The notes under the pieces were generated by a model. It was not told the DNA's origin. It searched no databases and worked only from the letters and a program-made list of their open reading frames with translations. 5,890 nucleotides of DNA. It comes from Ignavibacteriales bacterium (GTDB lineage Bacteria > Bacteroidota > Ignavibacteria > UBA10030). Each line of letters starts with the position of its first letter. Position 1 is the stretch's first letter. The stretch lies in the NCBI GenBank assembly GCA_016218005.1, contig JACRFF010000222.1:1-5890 (forward strand), given 5' to 3'. The position numbers and the translations under genes were made by a program. Positions 1 through 5,890 of the stretch are shown piece after piece.

Positions 1-14
1 TAACATATTTATTT

Positions 15-935
15 CTAGTAGTTCATAATCAAAAGTTCGTTAATAGCCCCTCGTTTTTCTGCATTGCAATTTATCATCCTATTTGCCTTAACTCGTTCGA
101 TATAAAAATTCTTGTAAGCATTTTCAAAAAAACGATCTTTGGGATTTTCATTCTTTGGGTCAGAATTGCTTAGCATGAGTTTTGCACCATTCCGGTCAAG
201 CAGTCGATAGAACGAAGCGAGGCGTAATTGAGTGGCATCGTCGAAGTCATATTTTGAGTAGGAGGTAAAACTTGCCGTCTTACTGATTGGACGATATGGC
301 GGGTCAAAATATACGAACGTGTCTGAGTTAACAAAGGATTCACACACAGAAAAATCACCAAGTCGTATCTCTGTGCGTTGCAAGAGTTCTGATACTGCAT
401 GGAGATTGTCTTCAGCGCAAATCAAAGGATTCTTGTACTTCCCGAAAGGGACATTGAATTCCCCTTTGGAATTCACTCTGAACAGACCGTTAAAACAGGT
501 TCGGTTGAGAAAAATGATTTGTGCTGTGCGTTCAACCCATACCTCGCTGTAGCTGGTAAAATCAACAGATGATCGGTTCTCATTTAACTGAAAGCGCACA
601 GCATAAAAATATTCCTTCTGCCTGCTCGGGCTCAGGCGATGATATTTTCGCTCCATTGCTTTCAGTAAGTTAATGAGGCTCTCCACGTCTTTCTGAATAC
701 TCTTGTAAACGAGTATGAGTTCTTCGTTGACATCGGAAATGAAGAATCCTTCTATGTTATACATCTGAGCTATGTGGAAGAAGAGCGCACCGCCTCCTAT
801 GAACGGCTCGACGTATCGGTGAAGCTTTCCGAGTGTGAGTTCATCAGGCAAGTAGTGCACGAAATGCTCAATGAGTTGAGCCTTTCCACCGGCCCATTTG
901 AGAAACGGCTTTGCCTTGATTGTAGTTAGCTGCAT
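15..935 (-). CDS. DNA adenine-N6 methyltransferase, D12 class (Dam/DpnM-like)
   Basis: Transfers a methyl group from S-adenosylmethionine to the N6 of adenine in a short DNA target. The 306 residues carry the family signature in order: FLKWAGGK (11-18, SAM binding), VEPFIGGGA (42-50, motif I), the D12-family stretch LNRTCFNGLFRVNSKGEF (143-160), the catalytic DPPY (211-214), FTSYS (223-227), LSNSD (255-259) and a C-terminal KRG..NELL..NY (294-306). Length and motif order fit a complete Dam/DpnM-type enzyme. Family membership suggests GATC as target, but the sequence does not prove specificity. The ATG at 935 puts FLKWAGGK near the N-terminus as usual; an in-frame TAA at 974-972 excludes a longer start region, and I see no good Shine-Dalgarno. 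The gene is AT-richer than its neighbours, which suggests transfer. No restriction enzyme is visible, but the gene's downstream side lies outside the window, so orphan versus restriction-modification is open. Confidence 0.95.
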   Translation of the reverse strand: MQLTTIKAKPFLKWAGGKAQLIEHFVHYLPDELTLGKLHRYVEPFIGGGALFFHIAQMYNIEGFFISDVNEELILVYKSIQKDVESLINLLKAMERKYHRLSPSRQKEYFYAVRFQLNENRSSVDFTSYSEVWVERTAQIIFLNRTCFNGLFRVNSKGEFNVPFGKYKNPLICAEDNLHAVSELLQRTEIRLGDFSVCESFVNSDTFVYFDPPYRPISKTASFTSYSKYDFDDATQLRLASFYRLLDRNGAKLMLSNSDPKNENPKDRFFENAYKNFYIERVKANRMINCNAEKRGAINELLIMNY

Positions 936-973
936 CGGATGGGATGGTTTGGTGTTCGTTTGGTTCTTGTTTT

Positions 974-1002
974 AATGTACAAAATCCTATGTTGAGTCCC
1001 AA
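974..1002 (-). promoter_or_regulatory. Weak sigma70-like promoter candidate for the methylase
   Basis: On the minus strand TTGGGA (1002-997) and TACATT (979-974) are separated by 17 bases. Each matches 4 of 6 positions of the classical -35 and -10 consensus. The site is about 40 bases upstream of the methylase ATG. Such matches arise by chance in AT-rich DNA, and FCB-group bacteria use a different housekeeping promoter, so this is tentative. Confidence 0.22.
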
Positions 1003-1018
1003 TGGGGAGGGGCATTGG
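999..1018. repeat. Small inverted repeat in the divergent intergenic region
   Basis: CCAATG (999-1004) and CATTGG (1013-1018) are perfect 6-base arms around the G-rich spacer GGGAGGGG. The left arm overlaps the candidate -35 box of the methylase, so it could be an operator. Six-base arms are short enough to occur by chance. Confidence 0.3.
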
Positions 1019-1134
1019 CATCGGAACTATGAAATAACGCAACTCGCAAGCGCCCGACGGAAGGTTGCATTTGCCTCTGCTTCTGGTTAGATTTTCCCTC
1101 AATCAAATCACCTCTTCATCCACTACACTCTTCC

Positions 1135-1141
1135 GAAGGGA
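1135..1141 (+). promoter_or_regulatory. Shine-Dalgarno that fixes the RskA-like start
   Basis: GAAGGGA lies 7 bases before the ATG at 1149, a good position and composition for ribosome binding. It supports this ATG over the in-frame TTG at 1065, which would add 28 residues that resemble no domain. Confidence 0.65.
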
Positions 1142-1148
1142 CAATCAC

Positions 1149-1907
1149 ATGGCTAAACAACGACCTTCAAAACCTCGCATACCGGCGAAACCGAAACGCC
1201 CGCCTGCTCGCCTCGTCTCCGACGAGTCGGAGCGGGCCGGACGGGCAGGCCGCACGGTTTCTCCCAAGAGAGAAACTGTACCCGAGCCGACACCGGTCGA
1301 GATACCGCCGGCTGCCGCAGCGCAGATAGAACAACCGATATCCGTTCCGAGCGTAACGACCCTGCTGTGGCTGAGATTGCTTGTCGCCCTCGGCGTCGTG
1401 ATGACCATCGCGGCGGTTTGGCTGTATGTACAGTTAAGCCCGTTGCGCACCGAGATTGCCGACCGCGACAAAACGATTGGCAGCCTGCAAGCGCGCATTA
1501 CCAAGTTAGACTCCGACGCAAAGCCGAAGGATGAATTCTTGCGCATCCTCAACGCGCCGCGCGTAAGCGTGGTGAAGTTGAGCGGCACTCAGGCGTATGC
1601 ACACGCTCAAGGAATCATCGTGTGGGATCCGGCTACGAAGATGGCGATTCTTCATGTCTCCAATCTTCCCCCTACTCCCGCAGATAAGGAGTACCAGCTC
1701 TGGACGATCAAGCGGAAGAAGTTGAAACCGGCGGGAGTGTTCAGCGTTGGGTCGCCAACTGAAGAAGCAGGTTTACTGAGCGTGATCGCCCTTGCAACGG
1801 TGGAGAAGAAAGAGGCCGACGCTGTGGTCGTAACGTTGGGACCCAAGGGCGGCTCGCAACAAAAGACGGGGCCAATCTACATGGTCGGCGCGATAAGCGT
1901 GAAGTGA
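1149..1907 (+). CDS. Membrane protein with RskA-like (anti-sigma-K) C-terminal domain
   Basis: A predicted 252-residue single-pass membrane protein. In order: a basic, Pro/Arg/Lys-rich and probably disordered tail (1-68); one transmembrane helix (about 72-95); a short heptad-like helix (about 98-122) that may be a coiled coil; and a globular domain (about 133-251) with the RskA C-terminal hallmarks, including EYQLWTIKRKKLKPAGVF (181-198) and ILHVSNLPP (167-175). In known RskA proteins this domain faces outside and an N-terminal zinc-binding domain holds a sigma factor inside. Here no HxxxCxxC motif is present (the protein has no cysteine) and no sigma factor gene is adjacent, so an anti-sigma role is doubtful; it may be an envelope protein reusing the domain. 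Part of the tail is encoded by two adjacent hairpins (1202-1279). It converges on the cyclase gene and shares its terminator. Confidence 0.82.
   Translation: MAKQRPSKPRIPAKPKRPPARLVSDESERAGRAGRTVSPKRETVPEPTPVEIPPAAAAQIEQPISVPSVTTLLWLRLLVALGVVMTIAAVWLYVQLSPLRTEIADRDKTIGSLQARITKLDSDAKPKDEFLRILNAPRVSVVKLSGTQAYAHAQGIIVWDPATKMAILHVSNLPPTPADKEYQLWTIKRKKLKPAGVFSVGSPTEEAGLLSVIALATVEKKEADAVVVTLGPKGGSQQKTGPIYMVGAISVK
1202..1250. repeat. Nested palindrome inside coding sequence
   Basis: Outer arms at 1202-1210 and 1242-1250 pair over 9 bases (one G-T wobble). Inside, CTCCGA (1217-1222) and TCGGAG (1227-1232) form a perfect 6-bp stem with a CGAG loop; an alternative inner stem CTCGTC/GACGAG (1212-1217/1221-1226) is also possible. 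The element encodes part of the basic tail of the RskA-like protein. Its nested, GC-rich structure resembles dispersed palindromic elements of bacterial genomes, but no second copy lies in this window. Confidence 0.5.
1254..1279. repeat. Second hairpin adjacent to the nested palindrome
   Basis: ACGGTTTCTC (1254-1263) and GAGAAACTGT (1270-1279) form a 10-bp stem with one G-T wobble and a 6-base loop. It begins only 3 bases after the first palindrome, and the two together span 78 bases, exactly 26 codons, so the reading frame is kept. Confidence 0.55.
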
Positions 1908-1931
1908 GGGGGGAATCAGGATAACGCAAAA

Positions 1932-1959
1932 AAAGAATCCTGCTCGCGCAGGATTCTTT
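1932..1959. terminator. Bidirectional intrinsic terminator between convergent genes
   Basis: A perfect 12-bp stem, 1932-1943 paired with 1948-1959, with a TCGC loop. Read leftward, the core GAATCCTGC stem is followed by seven T residues (A tract at 1928-1934), a strong rho-independent terminator for the cyclase transcript. Read rightward, only TTT follows, so termination of the RskA-like gene is probably weaker. It lies 24 bases after the RskA-like stop and 18 bases after the cyclase stop. Confidence 0.88.
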
Positions 1960-1977
1960 CACAGGCTTCTGGCTGCG

Positions 1978-4191
1978 TCATTTTGTTTTCATCACGAAGA
2001 CGCCGTTCCAATCGGCAGGCGGCGGCGTAATCTGATAGAGGTTGGCGCGCTCCGTGTAGAGTTGGGCGGCATAGCATGTTTCATCCTGCGCGTACGCTTG
2101 TTGCAGATAGGCAATCGCTTCTTCCCACTTGCGCTCGCGGTAGAGTTTCAGTCCTTCGTGATACAACTCCAGCGATTGCTTCTGGTTGTCGGTCAATTTC
2201 ATGTCGGATAAGCCGAGCAATTCGTAGACGCGCACCGGCTCGGTCTTTCCTTTCACCTGAATCAAATCAAGTTCGCGCACCACGACTTTTCCCTTCACGT
2301 GGTTGTAGGTGAACTCGCTCATCATAATGTTGGAATGATACTGCTTGTTCGCTCCTTCGAGACGGGAGGCAAGGTTCACACTATCACCGATAACGGTGTA
2401 GTCGAACCGGTCCTTCCCGCCGATGTTGCCGACAATCATAACGCCGGTGTTGACGCCCATGCGCGCGCCAAGCTCGGGGCGGCCTTCCTTTTTCCATTTC
2501 GGTCGTAGAACTTCCAAGCGCTTCTGCATGTCGAGCGCCGCCACGCACGAGCGGTAGGCGTGGTCTTTCTGCGGCAACGGCGCATTCCAGAACGCAATGA
2601 TCGCATCACCGACGTACTTATCGAGCGTTCCTTCGTGCTTCAAAATGACGCTGGTCATTTCTTCAAGGTACTCGTTCAGCAGTTCTACCAAACCTTCCGG
2701 CTGTTTGAACGCCTCCGACACCGTCGTGAAGTTGGCAATATCGGAGAAGAACACCGATAACTCGCGCCGGTCGCCGCCGAGCTTTGCTTTGTCCGGGTCG
2801 TTGGCAAGCATGTTCACCACGACCGGACTGAGGTAATGGCCAAACACGCCTTTGATGAGCGCCTTCTGCTGCCGTTCGATCAGGTATTGGTAGACTGCGG
2901 CGCTAAGGTACGCGAGCACAATAGCAAGACTCGGATTCACAATGCTTACGAGCGTGTTATTGCTGGAAAATTCAAACAGCGCAAACTCGAACACGCCGAA
3001 GATCAGCGCGATCATCAGCAGGAAGACGCCAATCTCCACCAACCACGCGTGCCGAAATTTTGCCTGCTTCAGCACAAGCAATCCCATGAACGCCGTCATC
3101 GCCACGACAATGACGATTGCTATCTCTGCCGCCGGATCCATGCGACCGATAAAATTGTTGTCGATGAGATTCTGAATGACGGTGGCGTGAATCTCCACTC
3201 CGTTCATTGCATAGTTCTTCTTGCCGTTGTCATCCTTAAAGAGGGGCGTGTTGTGATAGTCGCGCTCTTCCGGCATCACCGAACCGATAAGGACAATCTT
3301 TCCCTTCACCAATCGCGTGAGCGTTTCATCGAAAGCATTGATTTGCTCGCCGACTTCCAGTTCATCCTTCGTTTGGAATGACGAATCGTCGATCACTTGC
3401 GAGAACGGCATGTAGCGGAACGTCTTATCCGGGCCGTAGTAATTGACCATGAATGTTTGCGGCTCGTAGCGCGGAATCTTTCGGTCGCGATAGATGAAGT
3501 AGTCGGGGTCGGAAAGACCCGGAATCGTCAACGGCTTAAGATTGAACGCCCGGTTCATTGCACCGAAGGCAAGCGACGGAGCCGTGTTGCCTCGGATAAG
3601 AAAGAGCGGAATGTATTTGCGGCAGACATCGTCGCGGTCTTTGAGAATGTTGGAGATGCCGATCTGCCGGCGGGCGTCGTCGAAGAAGACATTGTTGAAC
3701 TTTTCATCCAAGGTGCGGATATCGGCGCGTTCGTTCTCGCTGCCGGTGGAAGCTTTCGCGGCAAGCACAACGTTGTCGTACTGTTGAAGGACGCTGCTCA
3801 TGGCGGTGTCGCCTTCGCGCGGTGCCTCAAAGGTCATATCAAATACCACCGCCTTGGCACCGGCCTTGTTCAAATTCTCGATCACGTGCGCGTAGTACGA
3901 GCGCGGAAACGGAAACTCCCGCGGCAAAGCTTTCAAGTCGTCGTCTGAAATACCGACGATAACGACGCCCGAGCGCCGTTGGAACTCCTGTTTGTGTACG
4001 TCCTGATTTTCAATGCGATCGTACCGGCTTTGGTAGCGCAAGTCGATGGTCATCAGGTCGATGTTGCGAAGGAAGTTGACCTCGAATAACCATTCCTGCG
4101 TCAGCGCCAGCACCACGATGCCGATGCCGAGACCGATAGCGAGTTGAATAAGGCGCGGGAGAATTTTTTTCTTGAAACGAACGGAGACCAT
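1978..4191 (-). CDS. CHASE2-domain class III adenylate cyclase with TPR-like tail
   Basis: Predicted inner-membrane sensor that converts ATP to cAMP. The 737 residues show: a basic start and transmembrane helix (about 11-31); a large periplasmic CHASE2 domain (about 40-345); three transmembrane helices (about 354-374, 383-405, 413-437); a linker; and a class III cyclase domain (about 472-658). The catalytic set is complete: metal-binding D484 (FFSDIANFT) and D529 (DKYVGDA), adenine-selecting K525 and D597, and transition-state N606 and R610 (GDSVNLASRLEG). K525/D597 favour ATP over GTP. A tail (about 668-715) with YHEGLKLYRERKWEEAIAYL resembles a TPR helix pair and is common in this family. 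The ATG at 4191 has AAGGAA (4202-4197) 5 bases upstream. It follows the barrel gene by 77 bases on the same strand, probably one operon. The CHASE2 ligand is unknown. Confidence 0.95.
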   Translation of the reverse strand: MVSVRFKKKILPRLIQLAIGLGIGIVVLALTQEWLFEVNFLRNIDLMTIDLRYQSRYDRIENQDVHKQEFQRRSGVVIVGISDDDLKALPREFPFPRSYYAHVIENLNKAGAKAVVFDMTFEAPREGDTAMSSVLQQYDNVVLAAKASTGSENERADIRTLDEKFNNVFFDDARRQIGISNILKDRDDVCRKYIPLFLIRGNTAPSLAFGAMNRAFNLKPLTIPGLSDPDYFIYRDRKIPRYEPQTFMVNYYGPDKTFRYMPFSQVIDDSSFQTKDELEVGEQINAFDETLTRLVKGKIVLIGSVMPEERDYHNTPLFKDDNGKKNYAMNGVEIHATVIQNLIDNNFIGRMDPAAEIAIVIVVAMTAFMGLLVLKQAKFRHAWLVEIGVFLLMIALIFGVFEFALFEFSSNNTLVSIVNPSLAIVLAYLSAAVYQYLIERQQKALIKGVFGHYLSPVVVNMLANDPDKAKLGGDRRELSVFFSDIANFTTVSEAFKQPEGLVELLNEYLEEMTSVILKHEGTLDKYVGDAIIAFWNAPLPQKDHAYRSCVAALDMQKRLEVLRPKWKKEGRPELGARMGVNTGVMIVGNIGGKDRFDYTVIGDSVNLASRLEGANKQYHSNIMMSEFTYNHVKGKVVVRELDLIQVKGKTEPVRVYELLGLSDMKLTDNQKQSLELYHEGLKLYRERKWEEAIAYLQQAYAQDETCYAAQLYTERANLYQITPPPADWNGVFVMKTK

Positions 4192-4226
4192 GGGGGTTCC
4201 TTACACGATTGAAGGGTGTCAACAAT

Positions 4227-4260
4227 TCCATCCCGCGCAACGTCTCGTGCGCGGGATGGA
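4227..4260. repeat. Perfect 13-bp hairpin between barrel and cyclase genes
   Basis: TCCATCCCGCGCA (4227-4239) pairs perfectly with 4248-4260 around the 8-base loop ACGTCTCG. It sits 8 bases after the barrel gene's stop and 35 bases before the cyclase ATG. In the transcribed (leftward) direction it is followed by ATTGTTG, not a real U tract, so it is a poor intrinsic terminator. It could cause partial termination or protect the 3' end of the barrel message, letting the two genes be expressed at different levels. Confidence 0.7.
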
Positions 4261-4268
4261 GCGTTTCC

Positions 4269-5890
4269 TTAGAAATTGAAACGCCACACAACGCTGGCGA
4301 TCAAGTCGCTGGTGTTCGGATTCTTGATGAAATCAATCTGACTGGTGAGCGTGTGGTAGTCGTTCAGCCGGTAGTCAGCGCCGGCTTGCAACAGCGTTCG
4401 CTGGAAATCGCCGAACGACGGCGCAAAATTGGCAATCAAGGTCAGCTTGTCGTTCAGCATGCGGTACTGCGCGCCAAGCGCGATGGTTTGGTAAGCAAAC
4501 GACGTTGTCGTTGTGGAATCGTAGACGTTCGTTGTTTTTCTCAGCACGTTTTGACTTCCCGTGTTTGAACTGTAGACGAATCCGACCGTCGTCTGCAAGG
4601 GAATCCTGAACCGAGACGTCACCGCCGCCGAGACGTTCACATTATCCTGATTCCTTTTGTAGAACGTGTTGTCCGCTTTGTTGGCAATGCTCACGGAGGT
4701 CGTGACGCTTTGCCGCACACGCGAGACGGTGAAGTCATAATTCATCCCGACGTAGTAGCGGCCCGTCCCTTCATCCGCAATTTGCTGTCTCTTGACGGCA
4801 TCCGACGTATCGGCAAGCGTGATAGGATTTTTTCGTGAGATCAATCCGTAGCCGAGCGTCAACGACGGCAAGTAGTTTGCCGGGTAGACGGTGGCGGAGG
4901 TGTTCAACGTTCCATAGGTGGTGGTAATGGCGGTTGCGGCGCCGGCAATATTGTTGTTCTTCAGTTCGTACGATGCGCTCAACAGAACGCGATTCGCCAG
5001 CATACGAATGCGGTCCGACACGTTGAAGCCCTGTACGTCCGTTTGCACAAACTCGTTGCCGAACGATTGGAACGCCTTGCCGCGCCGGAAGCCAAGAGCG
5101 CGGATGAAATTGTTCAGATAGTTCATCGTCAGCTCGGTCTCGATGCCGAGCGACGGGAGCGATCCATCCGCCGGATTGGCGGGGAAGATTTCGTCGTTGA
5201 CGGTAATAACATTGCGCGCTAACTTGGCGGTGCTGATCAGGTCGTCGACCACCTTGGCGGAATCCGATTTCCCTTTGCCGAATCCGCGGAAGTCGTCATC
5301 CGAGAAATTGCCTTTCGAGATATCGTTATTCGAGATCGTCAATGCAACCTGCGTTTGCCATTTGAAATGCTGGTCGTCGAACGCAAACATGAAGTCGGTG
5401 CCTGCTACCAGATTTTCCTTGGGAAATGTTCCGTAGACGATGGAACTCGGATTGTCCTTCACTTTCATGTAGGTGATGCCCCACTGAAAGTTTTCACCGC
5501 TGCCAAAGCTCGGGCGTATGGCAATCAGGTCGCGATCGTACACGCCGGAACGGAACATGCGGTAGGTGCTGTCGTGGAGGAAGAGGGATTCTTTTGGCCT
5601 TGATGACGTGTCGGCTACGCGAAATGTTGAATCCCTGAGTATCGTTCCTTCGATAAGGCGTTCGGTTTGTCCGACCGAAACGTCGATATTAAAGAAGCCG
5701 AGATTCAGACTTCCGGTGATACCGCGGACACGCTTGCCGCTCATGACGAGCGAAGGGAGAGTCGGATACGCATCTCCAAATTGCAGTTTGAGAATATCCG
5801 ACGCATCCAACGTCGCAAGGAAACGGTTCTGTGGTTGGCGTTCAGGTTTGTTTTCGTTGGTAATGTGGATATTGGTGCCAAAGTTGAAAA
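4269..5890 (-). CDS. Predicted outer-membrane beta-barrel protein, N-terminus outside window
   Basis: At least 539 residues are visible. The frame stays open to the right edge: before the TTG at 5810 (codon for Leu, a possible but unconvincing start) 26 more codons read without a stop, including NIHITNENKPERQPQNRF, so the true start lies beyond the window. The product is rich in alternating polar/hydrophobic strands with Tyr, Phe, Thr, Ser and Asn, for example RYYVGMNYDFTVSRV, TTVGFVYSSNTGS and QTIALGAQYRMLNDKLTL, and ends SVVWRFNF. A terminal aromatic residue after an amphipathic strand is the usual signal for outer-membrane insertion by the BAM machinery. No plug, TonB box or enzymatic motif is recognisable, and the signal peptide would be outside the window. 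I do not recognise the family. It is followed by the cyclase on the same strand, which suggests co-transcription and an envelope-related role. Confidence 0.8.
   Translation of the reverse strand, partial: FNFGTNIHITNENKPERQPQNRFLATLDASDILKLQFGDAYPTLPSLVMSGKRVRGITGSLNLGFFNIDVSVGQTERLIEGTILRDSTFRVADTSSRPKESLFLHDSTYRMFRSGVYDRDLIAIRPSFGSGENFQWGITYMKVKDNPSSIVYGTFPKENLVAGTDFMFAFDDQHFKWQTQVALTISNNDISKGNFSDDDFRGFGKGKSDSAKVVDDLISTAKLARNVITVNDEIFPANPADGSLPSLGIETELTMNYLNNFIRALGFRRGKAFQSFGNEFVQTDVQGFNVSDRIRMLANRVLLSASYELKNNNIAGAATAITTTYGTLNTSATVYPANYLPSLTLGYGLISRKNPITLADTSDAVKRQQIADEGTGRYYVGMNYDFTVSRVRQSVTTSVSIANKADNTFYKRNQDNVNVSAAVTSRFRIPLQTTVGFVYSSNTGSQNVLRKTTNVYDSTTTTSFAYQTIALGAQYRMLNDKLTLIANFAPSFGDFQRTLLQAGADYRLNDYHTLTSQIDFIKNPNTSDLIASVVWRFNF

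Larger units (their letters stand above)
936..1148. other. Intergenic region between divergent genes
   Basis: This 213-base gap separates the methylase (leftward) from the RskA-like gene (rightward), so promoters for both should lie here. It contains a weak sigma70-like candidate for the methylase and a small inverted repeat at 999-1018. For the rightward gene the best I find is TTGCAT (1065-1070) and TAGATT (1088-1093), 17 bases apart, which is too weak to call. I see no convincing small gene. Confidence 0.6.

Noticed and set aside
1065..1148. A longer start for the RskA-like gene at the TTG at 1065
   Set aside because: The ATG at 1149 has a well-placed GAAGGGA; the extra 28 residues look like translated intergenic DNA.
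1145..1588. Leftward open frame opposite the RskA-like gene
   Set aside because: It overlaps a well-supported gene on the other strand and its product resembles no domain.
2836..3948. Two long rightward open frames (2836-3381 and 3397-3948) opposite the cyclase gene
   Set aside because: They are antisense to conserved CHASE2, membrane and linker segments of the cyclase, show no recognisable domain, and are explained by codon bias of the real gene.
4217..4222. A perfect TTGACA on the minus strand upstream of the cyclase
   Set aside because: At the required spacing no -10 box exists; it would fall on the Shine-Dalgarno itself, so a promoter here is unlikely.
5808..5810. TTG at 5810 as the start of the barrel gene
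   Set aside because: The frame continues open for 26 codons to the window edge, and a start here would leave no signal peptide for an outer-membrane protein.

Overview
The window looks like chromosomal DNA from a Gram-negative bacterium. The best evidence is a long beta-strand-rich protein ending in Arg-Phe-Asn-Phe, typical of an outer-membrane beta-barrel, encoded next to a CHASE2-type membrane adenylate cyclase. That combination and the style of the barrel protein suggest the Bacteroidota/Ignavibacteriota side of the FCB group, but this is only a leaning: no rRNA or core marker gene is present.

Layout. (1) 15-935, minus: a complete Dam/DpnM-like D12-class adenine-N6 DNA methyltransferase in clearly AT-richer DNA, ending almost at the window edge. 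(2) 936-1148: an intergenic region between divergent genes, holding a weak promoter candidate for the methylase and a small inverted repeat. (3) 1149-1907, plus: a single-pass membrane protein with an RskA-like (anti-sigma-K) C-terminal domain. It lacks the usual zinc-binding anti-sigma domain, and its basic, proline-rich N-terminal tail is encoded partly by two adjacent DNA hairpins. (4) 1932-1959: a shared bidirectional terminator. (5) 1978-4191, minus: a CHASE2-class III adenylate cyclase of 737 residues with a complete catalytic set and a C-terminal TPR-like tail. (6) 4192-4268: a 77-base gap with a perfect 13-bp hairpin. (7) 4269-5890, minus: a predicted outer-membrane beta-barrel protein whose reading frame stays open to the right edge, so its N-terminus lies outside the window.

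How they fit. The barrel protein and the cyclase are co-directional and probably form one transcription unit ending at the shared terminator: an envelope protein followed by an inner-membrane sensor that makes cAMP in response to a periplasmic signal. The RskA-like protein converges on this unit and may also be an envelope-facing protein, but nothing shows a direct link. The methylase differs in composition and looks like a separately acquired gene. I see no tRNA, rRNA, CRISPR array, insertion sequence or transposase. No clearly new multi-gene system is evident; the most unusual items are the double hairpin in coding sequence and the RskA-domain protein without a sigma-binding domain.
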